DNA from: Synanceia verrucosa
Lineage: Eukaryota; Chordata; Actinopteri; Perciformes; Synanceiidae
Assembly: GCA_029721515.1 (NCBI GenBank)
Contig: CM056563.1
Location: 16,000,454 to 16,064,453 of the forward strand
Length of the DNA stretch: 64,000 bases
Direction: 5' to 3'
Both the position numbers and the translations under genes were made by a program. Shown one piece after another: positions 36,008 to 48,790 of this stretch. The notes under the pieces are model-generated. The model searched no databases, was not told the DNA's origin, and saw nothing but the letters and a program-made list of their open reading frames with translations. Positions within the stretch are counted from its first letter, which is position 1. Each line of letters begins with the position of its first letter.

Positions 36008-37246
36008 CACTATATTGCCAAAAGTATTCACTTACCTGCCTTGACTCTGATATGAACTTAAATGACATCCCATTCCTAATCCATAGGGTTCAATATGACG
36101 GTCCACCCTTCGCAGCTATAACAGCTTCAACTCTTCTGGGCTGTCCACAAGGTTTAGGAGTGTGTTTATGGGAATTTTTGACCATTCTTCCAGAAGCATA
36201 TTTGTGAGGTCACACACTGATGTTGGACAAGAAGGCCTGGCTCTCAGTCTCTGCTCTAATTTATCCCAAAGGTGTTCTATCTGGTTGAGGTCAGGACTCT
36301 GTGCAGGCCAGTCAAGTTCATCCACACCAGACTGTCATCCATGTCTTTATGGACCTTACTTTGTGCACTGGTGCACAGTCATGTTGGAAGAGGAAGGGGC
36401 CAGCTCCAAACTGTTCCCACAAAGTTGGGAGCATGGAATTGTCCAAAATGTCTTGGTATGCTGAAGCATTCAGAGTTCCTTTCACTGGAACTAAGGGGCC
36501 AAGCCCAGCTCCTGAAAAACAACCCCACACCTTAATCCCCCCTCCACCAAACTTTACACTTGGCACAATACAGTCCGACAAGTATCGTTCTCCTGGCAAC
36601 CACCAAACCCAGACTCATCCATCAGATTGCCAGATGGAGAAGCGTGATTCATCACTCCAGAGAACGCGTCTCCACTGCTCTAGAGTCCAGTGGCGGCGTG
36701 CTTTACACCACTGCATCCGACGCTTTGCATTGCACTTGGTGATGTATGGCTTGGATGCAGCTGCTCGGCCATGGAAACCCATTCCATGAAGCTCTCTGTG
36801 CACTGTTCTTGAGCTAATCTGAAGGCCACATGAAGTTTGGAGGTCTGTTGTGATTGACTCTGCAGAAAGTTGGTGACCTCTTCGCACTATGAGCCTCAGC
36901 ATCCGCTGATCCCGCTCCATCAGTTTACATGGTCTACCACTTGGTGGCTGAGTTTCTGTCATTCCCAAACACTTCCACGTTCTTATAATACAGCTGACAG
37001 TTGACTGTGGAATATTTAGGAGCGAGGAAATTTCATGACTGGATTTGTTGCACAGGTGGCATCCTATCACAGTTCCACACTGGAATTCACTGAGCTCCTG
37101 AGAGCGACCCATTCTTTCACAAATGTTTGTAAAAGCTGTCTGCATGCCTAGCTGCTTGATTTTATACACCTGTGGCCATGGAAGTGATTGGAACACCTGA
37201 TTCAGATTATTTGGATGGGTGAGCGAATACTTTTGGCAATATAGTG
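36008..37246 (-). mobile_element. Tc1/mariner transposon with broken transposase
   Basis: Terminal inverted repeats CACTATATTGCCAAAAGTAT start at 36008 and end at 37246, each flanked by the TA target duplication (36006-36007 and 37247-37248). On the minus strand the transposase is split over three frames: about 37196-36615 (helix-turn-helix DNA-binding part, then the first catalytic Asp in LWSDESRF), 36599-36318 (second Asp region, FLFQHDCAPVHK) and 36325-36116 (catalytic Glu in SPDLNQIEHLW). The frame changes inactivate it, but the ends are well preserved. The element is 1,239 bp, close to the usual size for Tc1-type elements. Confidence 0.93.
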
Positions 37247-37248
37247 TA

Positions 37249-38251
37249 TATGGAATGCTCTTTTAACAGAAAAATCTGGGTAATCACCAGCCAGGGTTGG
37301 AGTTATAGTAAGTGTAGGATCCAATGTTAGACACTGAAGAGACCACATGTAATAGACCTCTTTAATTTGATTAGCAGGGGTGGCATTGTCACTTATTAGG
37401 CTTCCCAGTGTAATAGATTTGATTAAGCAGAGGAGTTCAGTTAAGGTTACTGAACTCACTTATCTGTGAGCTTCAGTTTGTGTGGTTAGGTTTATAGGTT
37501 ATCTATGGAAAGGCATCCATTTTTTTCTATTTTTAAAGCGTTTTCTCAGCAGGAGTTACAGTCAAACAGTATCACATGGTGCTGGTATGACGTTCTCTAT
37601 CGTTCATTTCCTAGTAACCCGTGACCCTGTGAGGCTGCATTCTCTACAAATCAGAAATTTTCTCAAACGACCTTCAAAGTGTTTAATGCAACAGACGTTA
37701 TCAAAAACCATGGCTTTGACAAAATTGTACACACAGTTGAATGTTCAGCAGAGCATCCTCCACACTTTTTCTAGCATTTCTTATTTCCTAATGACTTTTG
37801 TGCAGAGAAGACATCTTTCAGAGATTTTTTCCCCCGCAAACAACATATTTTGCGTGACGTGATAGATGATGGATTCATGGATGTTACTTTTATAGATGGG
37901 TTTGTCCAAAGTCAAGTAAGGGCTTTCAGTGACGTCCAGTTGTCCTTTTTTCTAGTACGGGATATGGTATAGTAGGGGATGGAGAGGATTCCGAGTTGCC
38001 CGGAACGCAGCACGAGTAAACCGCTTTGTAATGCATCATGATGGCCTCCCCCCTCCACCAATCAGAACTCGTCACTGATTATTTTTCACCAATCACGTTG
38101 CCGCATAACGGAGAAAGTCGACTAAATACGGACATTGCCGAGGTGCCTTCACTTAGAGTTCTGCGTCAGTTGAAATAGTGGTCTGCCTTCGTGTGTGCTC
38201 GTTAGTATAGAAAACAATTCAAAAGTGTGTGTAATTTCCACGAGGACAGAT
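37249..38251. other. 5' flank and promoter of the aspartic protease gene
   Basis: Two CCAAT boxes (38058-38062 and 38089-38093) lie about 160-195 bases upstream of the start codon, as expected for a vertebrate promoter. The rest, 37249-38000, shows no gene; a plus-strand open frame at 37482-37862 has no recognisable domain. Confidence 0.5.
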
Positions 38252-41200
38252 ATGACACGGCTACAGGTGTTTTGTATCATCGGGGCGCTGCTGATAACTC
38301 AAAGCGCCGCCATCTTCAGGTAAATATCAGCTGATGTTTCATCCTAAATATCACATTATTGAAGTTAATATAAGCGCGCGTGTATGTTGACTTCCTTGTT
38401 TTCTGGTTTGATAGCTTCGCCTGCTCCTAAATAATATATTGTTATTAATATTAACATAATTTAAAATACATTTGGTTTATAGACTTGCAATAATGAGTAA
38501 CAGTGTATTTGAAATTATATTATGGCTAAATATCACATGAAAGAAGTCGCGAGCGCTCTGCACCGGGATGCAGACCTTTCGGGCCCGGGTCACGCGCGTG
38601 GTTGTGCTCGTGACATTTAATTGAACATTTCAGAGTGACCCTCCATAAGACCAGGAGCATCCGCCGCCTGATGAGCGACAATGGGATGTCTCTGGAGGAG
38701 CTTCAGGCTTTAGCGAGGATTACCGGAGCTCCGGACAGCTCTCCCTCCCCCAACGTGCCCATAGAGAGACTGACCAACTTCATGGATGTATGTACTGCTG
38801 TGGCCTACACTGCAATTAGCACATGATGCTACAATGACAATAAAGCCATCCTCTCCAGCTGATGCCAGCTGAGCTTCATACTAAGTGCACACCTATGGTG
38901 GGAGCCAACTTGTTATAACTCCAAGTGCATGAAAGGTCCAACACAGGTCTTAACTTAATTCAAGTTGCACTAATAGCCCAAGAAAAGTTCAATATTTGAG
39001 CAGCACTGCCTGTGTGATACAGCAGGCAGTGATGGAGTAAATAGACTTGGGGATCTATGATATCAGGGGTTGTTAGTTACACCTGTGCTTTCTTTTATGC
39101 AAAAAATCTGTGGAAAAACTTCATACTACATGTTTCTTGTGGTGTAAATGTAGTGGTTGACAGCTGAGCTGTGTTTATGTATCGTATGCTCAGGCGCAGT
39201 ACTATGGGGTGATCAGCATCGGCACCCCTCCACAGGACTTCGCTGTGCTGTTTGACACCGGCTCCTCCAACCTCTGGGTGCCCTCCATTCACTGCTCTTT
39301 CTTTGATGTGGCCTGCTGTGAGTTTTTGGGAACTGACTCATTTTGCATCATCTCGTTGCTACTTCCTGGGAAATACTTACTGTTTTTACCCAGCCATAGT
39401 GACTTAACTATCACACTTATTCTTGCCATTCGTTTAGGGTTTGCTTTTTACCTGAAGTACTGATGCAACGATTAAGCTATAGCCACAGGAATGTGGGACT
39501 GACTTAACTGTGCGCCTCAGCATTCTGGCTTAATAACAGTACAGTATACACAATGTATTCTATCACAATGTACAGTGCATTGTACATAGAAAAGAAGATG
39601 AAAGTCATACAAAGGAGCATCCTATGTATCCTAAAAAAGAAAGTAAAAACGTTGACCTTTTGATTTGATTATCAGCTGTTCAGGCCTGGGTATAGAAACC
39701 TTTGAATCTTAATAAAAAAACTACATTATTAACAGTAACTTTATTTTTTTTCAGTATAGTAAATTAATGTATAAAACAACTTTTAACTAGCTGCTTTATG
39801 TAAACCCAAATAGCCCATGGCCATGGACATTATGAGACAATTATTCCCTGAATGTAAACACATGAAAGGAGCGAGAGCCTCCATTAAATCTGCAGATTCT
39901 CATTTGATCGACTGTCCTCTCATTAGGGCTTCATCATCGTTACAACTCCAAAAAGTCGAGCACATTTGTCAAGAATGGCACAGAGTTTTCCATCTGGTAT
40001 GGCAGAGGCAGCCTGTCTGGCTTCATCAGTGGAGACACTGTCGCTGTGAGTTTGACAAACACACAGCCCTACTGTTAAAACTGCATTCCTCAGTTTTGGT
40101 GATCATGCCATTTCTGTTATTTCATTAAAAGATTTTTTTTCTTCTATTCACTGATCGCCTGCTTGCAGGTTGCAGGTCTGCCTGTTCCTGGCCAGCAGTT
40201 TGGAGAAGCGGTGAAGCAGCCTGGCATCACTTTTGCAGTGGCACGGTTCGATGGGGTCCTGGGCATGGCCTACCCCTCCATTGCAGTAGCTAATGTCACC
40301 CCGGTGTTTGACACTGCCATGGCTGCCAAGCTGCTGCCTCAGAACATTTTCTCTTTCTACATAAGCAGGTTGGTGTGTGGTATTAATAATCTCCAGCCTG
40401 CTGGTGAATCACTGGCCTCTGTATTGATTTAACTGTTTGTCAGAGAGACTTACAGGTTTGTGTTTGTTGTCAACACAGTAAGTTACACTTCTGTGTCTTA
40501 GGGACCCAACAGCAGCAGTAGGAGGAGAGCTGATGCTGGGTGGGACAGACCCTCAGTACTACACTGGAGATCTGCACTATGTCAATGTGACACGAAAGGC
40601 CTACTGGCAGATCAAGATGAGCAGGTGAGAAATAAGCTTGTGTGGCTTTTGTTACAAGGTACTGGAATAATTCAGTTGAGGTTTGCGCACTTTCTGTTCT
40701 CTTTGGTTCAACTTTTGGCACTTTTCGGTTCATTCCTTTGATCGCTAATTGAAATTAGTATTCTCTCTGATGCCAAAAAGTGTCCCTCTTCACTTTGATG
40801 AATAATACAAATCTGGTGTCCAATAAGAGGAGCATGTATGCATGGACACAGCCATAGCAAGTGGTTAAAAGTAACATTACATTCACTCAGCTTTATACAG
40901 TCATACATAATCATGTGTAGAGGTAATAATATGGGTCACCAGAGCAACCTTACATGAAGAAGCATTGTTATGGTTAGGTGTCTTAGAGGCTTCCAATCAT
41001 ACATTCCTTGATGTCTAATATATTACCACAGTCATGAAGCACATGCATGTATAAAAATGTCATTTGTCATGTAATAAGTGGGTGCCCTGCTGCTTCTGCC
41101 TCTTCTACCTGCCCTGCAGAGTTGAAGTTGGCAACCAGCTGACTCTCTGCAAAGCCGGTTGCCAGGCTATTGTCGACACGGGGACGTCTCTGATTGTAGG

Positions 41201-42112
41201 TCCTGTGGAAGAAATTCGAGCACTACACAAAGCCGTTGGAGCTCTGCCCCTGCTGATGGGAGAGGTAGGACTGAAAACTTCACTGGAGCAGCTGCTCACT
41301 TGGTTTGGTCTTTTTGATTAAATCATTTCACCATATTCTTCTCTTCCCCTTCTCTAGTACTGGATCGACTGTGAGAAGATCCCATCACTCCCGGTCATCT
41401 CCTTTGACATTGGAGGCAAGATGTTTAACCTGACTGGAGAGGATTATATCATGAAGGTAGAGCCACTCGTACCAGATGGATGACACAAACACAAATAATT
41501 TTTGTCACTGCCACTTTAAACCAATTAAAAGGGTGGAGTGTACTTTTAAGGTTCATGATCATACATGTGAGGGCCAATGGAAGATAATGGAGGCATCAGC
41601 TGTTACATAACAAGTGAAAGCCTGGTGAAGCACATTCCTCTGTGCCATTGAGCTCCAATGTTATTGTATTCTAAACGCCATTAGTGAGTCACACCATTGC
41701 ACCGTGTGACACGTCCCTTAATTAAAGAATTAGGCAAAAGAAAGACGGGTGCTCGCTATTGTGAGAAAATGCCACAGATACTGTCCTGGTGTTGTAAATA
41801 CTAGCTCACAAATCAAATGAAGTGCATTTAAAAATGTTTTGGCAGCTGTAATGGTTCCTACCATCCAAACTGAAGCGATCCCTTCATAATACAGTGTTAA
41901 CCATGGTGAACAAACAGTGTTATTTGCTGAAAATCTCTCATTTCACACAGGAGACCCAGATGGGCACATCAATCTGTCTGTCAGGCTTCATGGCCATGGA
42001 TATCCCGCCTCCTGCAGGGCCCCTGTGGATTCTGGGAGATGTATTCATCGGGAAATACTACACTGTGTTCGACAGGGCCGCCGACCGTGTGGGCTTTGCC
42101 CCGGCCAAGTAG
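38252..42112 (+). CDS. nots: Cathepsin D-type aspartic protease, probably nothepsin
   Basis: Nine exons: 38252-38319, 38634-38787, 39194-39317, 39927-40045, 40169-40368, 40502-40624, 41120-41264, 41358-41456 and 41951-42112; 1,194 nt, 397 residues. It has an N-terminal signal peptide (about 1-20), a pepsin-type propeptide (VTLHKTRSIRRLM...) and the two catalytic aspartates in FDTGSSNLW (D95) and VDTGTSLIVG (D282). The flap tyrosine is Y140 in IWYGRGSLSG. The C-terminus PPPAGPLWILGDVFIGKYYT is that of cathepsin D-like enzymes. It differs from cathepsin D where that protein normally reads YGSGSLSGYLSQD (here YGRGSLSGFISGD). That divergence, and fish carrying nothepsin as an extra cathepsin D-like gene, suggests nots; a ctsd-like paralogue is the alternative. 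A secreted or lysosomal protease is expected. Confidence 0.85.
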
Positions 42113-42584
42113 TTTACTGAACTGTATGTGTGAATGTTGCACTACTCATTTCTAGCAGTCGTTTGGCTTTCAGTGTTGCAACCAAGCAAAATTTCATCTT
42201 CAGTGTTTTTTTTTTTGTTTTTTTTTGCAATTGCAAAAATCAAAAGGCTTTAATGATTGTTGCTGATCACTGCAAGACCCAGCTGGCCATGTGAATGTCT
42301 CAAATCTGCTTAGAATAATGAGATTTGCACGAGAAGGCAGCTGCTGATGAGCTAGTAAAGATGCTGCACGAGCAGCCATTTCCACACGTACAGCAATAAC
42401 TGTTGAATTTTTGTACTGTGATGTAACAGATGCAACTAAAGTTGTGGGATGCCATTTCATTTCATGCCCAACACTAGATGTCCAATAACTAGATGTTGAA
42501 ATTGAGGTCGCTTTTGTACATTTAATTTATCTCGCCGTATTTCTTTTACTACACTTGTGTGAATTTTATTACCACATTTCAATG

Positions 42585-42590
42585 AATAAA
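42585..42590 (+). terminator. nots: Poly(A) signal of the aspartic protease gene
   Basis: AATAAA about 470 bases after the stop codon, giving a 3' UTR near 500 bases. Confidence 0.75.
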
Positions 42591-42605
42591 ACTTAAAAAT
42601 GTTTC

Positions 42606-45227
42606 GTCAAAGTTTGAATGGATGAGTTTACATTGTGACAGTAGGAAGGAGCAGCAGGCACAGCTACAAATTTTGAGCAGATTTGGGTGTAGGGTAGAAA
42701 TAAGGACAGCAGAATCAAATCACCAGCACTCACAGATATTGGGTCTTGATTTGATGTGGGCAAAAAAACAGTTGAGTTTCACCTATAAACCGTGAATGAT
42801 GACTTTTAGCCCAAATGCACAACACAGAAAAACCCTGTATCTGTGAGAGCTGCTGATTTGTTTGTCCTAATGTAAAAAAAAAAGTATTTTACTTTGCATC
42901 CATAGGAGAAAAAACAAAGCTAAACCTACAGAATATAATTTGTTACATTTAATGTTGTATACAAAGTGCTGAAACATTCAACTCCAGAGCTAAATTACAA
43001 AACAAATAAAACGCTGGGGAAATGTACACAGCATGCAATAAAGAACAAGGCTAGTATGAACTCCACAAGGTAGAGGTAGTGATCTACTTTGGATTTTTTT
43101 TGTTAGACAATAACATTACAAACGTGGCACAGTGACTCTCTCCCTTCAACACAGCAGCATGAACTGTTAAGGAAGACGCTTCATATGCAAACAAAGAGGA
43201 TCTATGGTGGTTTCATTTTATATCCAGAACGAAGCACTTAATGGAGCACAGGAAGTGGTACTTCACATGTTGACATGAATGCAAATAAATAGTCTGCTCT
43301 TTTTTGGTTACAAATATACAATAAATACAAAAATATTCACTTGTTTCTCAATTAATATCTGGATGATTATTATAAATTAAATGCACAAAGGAACTATAAA
43401 CAACCCAAACCCTCTATGTTGTACACTATACAGACAGTGGGCTGGGGACAGAGGGGACACTCACTCCTTATCACTGCATTTTATTCATTCTAAGGCTAAA
43501 AGTGAGAACAAAGAAAGCATGTGATTATATGGGGACAACATGTTTCAGGTCACTGAGAGAAAACGAGACAAACTTCACTGGACAGTTTGGCAGCTATTGT
43601 TGTACTGACTCCACCTGCTGTCCCCTGCACTGAGCAGCAGGCTGACCTAGCATCAGAAACAACTATCAAAGCTGCATTTAAATAATGGAGGATCCAACAC
43701 TAGATCCCTCTCAATCAAGTGATGATCTAAAAGAGATAAGCACCAGTACTCTATAAAGGTACACGTAGATCTGACAGCCTGCTAGTAGTGATCATCATCG
43801 ACAGGTCACCTCGCATTCAACACTAATCCATGTCTGGCTATTTGCTCTACACAGACTAGAAGTTAATCAGGGTTTAATGTGGACTTAAAATGTGCACACC
43901 GACTCACACATAGCAGACTATAGAGGTAACAGTCTCTATGCTCAAACTGAATCAAGTTAATACTGAGACTGTTGTTGGTAATGAACCTTAAAACCTGCAG
44001 AGGGACAGGATAGCTGAAAAATGTAGATATCCTGCCAACAGAACAGTCAACATTAAGGGTAAAATGGATCTGAGCTGAGATTTAAATTAAAGCAAAAACA
44101 AGTAGACAAAAGCTCTTAGTTTTGCTAACATTTTGAATGTTTTCAAATGAGATAAAGTACAACAGACCAGTGCACCAAAGCAACAGTGAGTCTGAAGATG
44201 TCTCATGACAAACAAAGAGCAGCTCTGTGTTCCAGAAGACAGTCACATGGAAACATTTTCCTTTCTTGTCAAGATAAGAGTGTGACAAAACAGAGGCCTG
44301 ATACCGTTTTTAAATTTCAAGATAATTAACAACTCAGAAATTTCACATTTACATCAACGGTAGTATGTTCCATCCAGGGATGTATGTTCAATTTGAGTTG
44401 AATGGTGCAAGTTTTAAACATTACAAAGAGACATAAACAGATAACTCAGTTATCTATATATTCATTGGTCAGGTTTCTAGGTAGATAACACATGCAAGCT
44501 GCACACATTCAAGTCACAGTCCAACGTTTGTTTCACAGATCCCTGGAAACATGGAAAACATCTTCAATGCAGCCACTGTATTAATGAAGTTCTTCCATCA
44601 CCTCAGAGTCAAACTGAACGTACCAAAACGCTAGCCGTATTTAATATTAAATGATAACAAAAAGGAGCACGGAAAGACAGTTAGCTTGTCTCTTTAGGCT
44701 GATTTATTATTTTTCTGGGTTGGCATACACACAGACATTACACTCCATCCTTTGACACAGTGGCTTGGACCCATCTGGAAATAGAATAAACATTTACCTG
44801 TCATGGTCCGCTTAAAATTCTCTGACGAGTGAAAAGAGCTCAAATATGATTCAGACTAATGGCATTCCCCTTCCATTCTGACATGGATCAAGCAATGCAG
44901 AGTGCAATACCTCCATCCCAATGTATTATCATGTCTACTCTTAACTTCATTAATACAATGGCTTAAGTGAAAGCCATTAACTCTAAAGGACCTTCACTTT
45001 TGTTGGACATAGAATAGTATTTGCATGATTACACCTCATACAGCTTCCATCTCAATAATAAGTAACTGCTACTGTTTGCCTCACATTTTCTCATTGATGG
45101 CATTTAAGTCTCTTGAGGCTGAGTGTTTCAGGATTCCATGCAGTTATATTTTCCTCAGGAACTTCATTATGGCTCGAAGACATATCAATGCCACGGTGCG
45201 GCGCAGTGACGTTCTTACACTAGGCTG
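42606..45227 (-). other. Presumed mief1 3' UTR and convergent spacer
   Basis: No coding exon is visible. A minus-strand AATAAA at 44703-44708 would end mief1 about 520 bases after its stop, but mief1 3' UTRs can be long and further signals exist toward 43 kb. Otherwise unremarkable. Confidence 0.5.
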
Positions 45228-47352
45228 TCAGGGATTGGCCGGCTGTGCCACAGCAGTTCTGAGCAGCCCCTCAGGATCAGAGAGAGCGCAGTACAGCGTA
45301 TACCCGAGCTCGTCCACTTCCTGTTCAGTGAGCTCGCAGAATAAGTTAACTTTAGGGCTGAGGGCGCACGGCAGCCTCCCGGCCTCTAGGTGTCCCACTA
45401 GCGCTCGTAGCAGCTGTAGGAACCGGTCAGCCAATGCTTCCTGGGTCCAGTCGCCTTCTTTTTCACACAGCAATAAGATGGCGTTGGTGAGCTGGCTAGC
45501 ATTGAGACGGTTAAGGGCAGCATTGAGCTTGCACACAGCCTTTGCCAACTTCAGGCAGGTGCATCGGTAGCCTCCGTCCTCCTGGTCCAGGGCCCTGAGT
45601 CGAGCCGTCTCAGCCACACGGAAGCTCTGCCGCCACAGGTTTTCGTGGCGCTCTGCAGCAAGCCGGTGTGGTTTGGCAATCAGCGAGGTTCCGTCCTCCA
45701 TCACAAGTAATGGTAGGAAGTCCACGTAGAGTTTCCGATCCGTCTCGTACTGCACCTCCAGGGTCAGCGTTTCTGATGGAACCACGGGACGAATGATGTA
45801 GTCAAGGACACTCCCTATAGCTGGCCAGTTGATAGAGCCAGCCACAAGCTTGTCAAAGACATCAAGGACTGATTTAGGGGAAAGGTAGCCTCCAACCATG
45901 CAGCGGTCCCAGTAGCTGCTGTTCCGTGGGAAATACTCCAGATTCTCTCTGCGGATGAGCCAGAAACCTGGGACATTCATGATGGTGTCCTCCCCAGGAA
46001 TGGACGACCACAGGTTCTTCTCCAAGATAAGAGGCACCATGAGCTGAGCGTGGTCTGCCGTCACCACCTAAAAAGATGAGGGAAGGTGATAAAACAGGCT
46101 GCAAAGTTCTACACAATCTTTTCTAAAAATGACATATGCTAAAATTAAAACAGCACTGTCTAAAGGTAAGCTCAAATGAAAGTAAGCTCTTACCTGCAGG
46201 TCATCATACAGACTGCCACTCAGGTACATCTCTCTGAGCGGCATGTCAGGAAGTTTAGCATGAAGGAACACTCGGAGTTCAGCACAGATGTCCAGCGCTG
46301 CCCTCCGTGCTACAGCTTGCTCCTCTGTAGGAATGTTCACATTATTTTGGTAGAACTCCCACAGATGTTCCTGCAGGGACAGACGCATCCGGGCCCGCTG
46401 CATGTCTGACTGAGTGGCACCGCTGCCTCCCACTGCAGCTCGACCCACAGCCCTCCGCAGACAGTCTGGGGAAATAAGAAGCAATTCAAAGTTAAAACAT
46501 ATTGTGGTTGCTGATCTCTTCTGTCATTTCAAATAATGATTTGTCAAAAAGAGAGGTGGTAAATAGTTGAAAAGGGGCATGGATGTGTTTTAAAAATATG
46601 AATCTACACAAAATTAAGGGGCTTCTACAGAATGTTGGTTAATATTAACGTCAAAATAATTGCAAAACAGCTGGCTGACCGACTACTGCACTACATAGAG
46701 CCAACACCCACTGTAAAGGAAGAACAAGAATCCTCCAAATATGCCGTCTGTCAACAGATAAAATGGCAACTTGTTGAGAGGCTAAATCATAAAAATACTG
46801 CATTACAGTGCAATAAAAACATCATACACAATGGTGTGGGACAAATTACTGACTCTATTCAAAGTTTTTTTTTCCCCCCTCACCTGGTTCAAAAGCATGT
46901 GAGGAAGTGGGCAGAGACTGTAGAGATCTGCTAACTGAGGACTTCATGTCGTGGTTCAGTACCCGTGGTGACGAGCCCATCCAGGCAGGCTCCTCCCAGC
47001 TTCTCTTTCCTGTCTGCTCCATATTAGTGGGGCTGGTGGGAGCACTAATGGCACGGTCATACATCTGCACAACAAAGAATTGTGCGCACATTGGTCATTC
47101 TAATATGGCTGTTTAACTAAGAGCTCTTTTCCCCTTCATCATGGAAGTGGAGGGGTCAGGAGAATATGAATTGTTAAAGATACAGATAAATAGCTTCTCA
47201 CTTACTCTTTTGACAGCAAGAGTTGCAATGCCAAGCATGGCTGCTCCTCCCACTCCCAGCACAAGCTTGGCATTAGACAGCATAAAGTCGATGGCTGTGC
47301 CAATCCCATTGTCATCTTTCTTTCCTTTACGGTCTCCATTCACCCCCGCCAT
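45228..47352 (-). CDS. mief1: Mitochondrial elongation factor 1 (MiD51), main CDS
   Basis: Four exons: 47352-47206, 47064-46884, 46465-46194 and 46067-45228; 1,440 nt, 479 residues against 463 in human. MIEF1 is an outer mitochondrial membrane receptor that recruits DRP1 and tunes fission. The N-terminus carries the conserved GKKDDNGIGTAIDF, then one transmembrane helix at about 29-47 (LVLGVGGAAMLGIATLAV). The cytosolic nucleotidyltransferase-like domain includes LPDMPLREMYLSGSLYDDLQ, VPGFWLIRRENLEYFPR, SSYWDRCMVGGYLSPK and the C-terminal ELGYTLYCALSDPEGLL. The DRP1-binding region falls within this domain. The start follows an untranslated stretch after an acceptor near 47360. The transcript also encodes a separate microprotein upstream. 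Confidence 0.96.
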
Positions 47353-47654
47353 CCTACCACTGAATACAGAGGGGGTAATGAATGAGAGCAAGACAAATGG
47401 ACACTGACAGAACAAAGGACAGGGACTGAAAATGTTGTTTGTGCTGTTGCTAAGCTGAGAGTCATTGTATATTGCCCTTACAGAGGGAAAATCTATGAGT
47501 AGCCACATCCAAAGGTCTTACGCATGACCAGTGACCTTTGCCCTATCCTGCACTTAAGAGTGCCATGAACAGAAGATGACTCTTTTATTTTCATACCCAC
47601 CTGGCAGAAAGATGACCTGTAACCAACCTCCAGATGACCCGTGACCCGTTCCCC

Positions 47655-47876
47655 CTACATAAGCCCACCCAGTCGACTGTTGAGGAAGAACTGGCCCCTT
47701 TTCAGTGCGTCCTCCTTATCCTCGGGTACTGTCAGGGCTTGGCAGCGGCGAAACTCACGAGCCACGGCACGGCGGTAGTAATTGCGGTCAGTGTACTGAA
47801 GGTGACGCCCTGCACGGAGCAGTGCCCGGTACAGCTCCAGCACGGCACTGCGAGACCAGCCGCCCATTAGGGACAC
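47655..47876 (-). CDS. mief1: MIEF1 upstream-ORF microprotein (LYR motif)
   Basis: A 73-residue frame in the 5' leader of mief1. It starts MGGWSRSAVLELYRALLRAG, carries an LYR motif (Leu-Tyr-Arg at 11-13), and continues with YTDRNYYRRAVAREF and a C-terminal FLNSRLGG. This matches the known human MIEF1 microprotein (about 70 residues; LYR...YTD...F..REFR...FLN.KLG), which binds the mitochondrial ribosome assembly machinery through the LYR/ACP complex. It lies in its own leader exon between an acceptor near 47907 and a donor after 47601 (CCAG|GTGGGT), so the mature mRNA is bicistronic. Confidence 0.95.
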   Translation of the reverse strand: MSLMGGWSRSAVLELYRALLRAGRHLQYTDRNYYRRAVAREFRRCQALTVPEDKEDALKRGQFFLNSRLGGLM

Positions 47877-47993
47877 ACACGGAGAGGGGAAGATACCCTG
47901 ACACCTGGGAAAAGGTGAAAAGTGAAGTGGTGACTGTAACTGATATTAATGGACAGAAAAACTGCATCTTTTTTTAAATGCAATGCGCGCTCG

Positions 47994-48013
47994 CGAGAGA
48001 GAGAGAGAGAGAG
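47994..48013. repeat. (GA)n microsatellite
   Basis: GA dinucleotide run in intron 1 of mief1. Confidence 0.9.
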
Positions 48014-48573
48014 ATTGCTGCTGTAGAGATTAATTTAACACGTCCTACATTGCAGGAGGCTCCTACGGAAAATATAAGTTTCCATGCCTTTTACTCTTGG
48101 TAGAAAAATCTTTTGAGGGGTGCTTAACACAAAACACTATCCCACATTCACCCATGACCAACACAAATATTTTGTTTGACCCCCCCTCTGCCATGGCGAT
48201 AATAAGCAAGAGGCTGCATTTATATTTACGGTAATGTCGCCATTATACCAGAGGTAAAAACTACCCGCTCCTTCATCTATTGGATTGCACAAATGGTTCA
48301 TTACAATTTCAGGTGCGGTGTCAACTCATGCACACTGTACCTTATGCTAATGTTAGCAACCACTTGAATTAGCTTAACATCGTGGCTCATTGTCTCCCGG
48401 CTTCCAACTGAGACTGTTACGTGACCAATGTGTCTACCGACTGTACAGTAACGACCAAGGTTCATTTATCTTTAGAAAATGGCTGGCTCAACAGAAAGTC
48501 ACACATTCACCGTTGACTAGCATATTAGCTTAACATGCTAACTAGCTGTAGGCTATGCGAGCGCTGACCTTAC

Positions 48574-48790
48574 CTTTAGTCAGCTTTATTGACTAGGCAC
48601 ACTGAAAAACTGCAGCGGGTATTGTGGAAGCAAAACACAAAGCAACAACAACAATTTAAAGACACACAACAACCTACGTTTGAGAAATTAGACTAAAGGT
48701 TGTCTGCTAACAGAGGCAGGACTCTGCTCAAGCCGGGGTCAGATTGGACAGTTACACCCGGAAACAAATACTGTTCACTTCCTACATCCG
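48574..48790 (-). promoter_or_regulatory. mief1: mief1 non-coding exon 1 and promoter region
   Basis: On the minus strand a leader exon ends with CTGACTAAAG|GTAAGG at 48574, joining the microprotein exon. The transcription start is presumably within about 200 bases upstream. No clear TATA box, as usual for housekeeping genes. Confidence 0.5.

Noticed and set aside
36301..36789. 162-codon plus-strand open frame
   Set aside because: It is the antisense of the Tc1 transposase and has no domain of its own.
45025..45570. 181-codon plus-strand open frame
   Set aside because: It lies antisense to the last mief1 exon, whose minus-strand frame matches MIEF1 through its full length.
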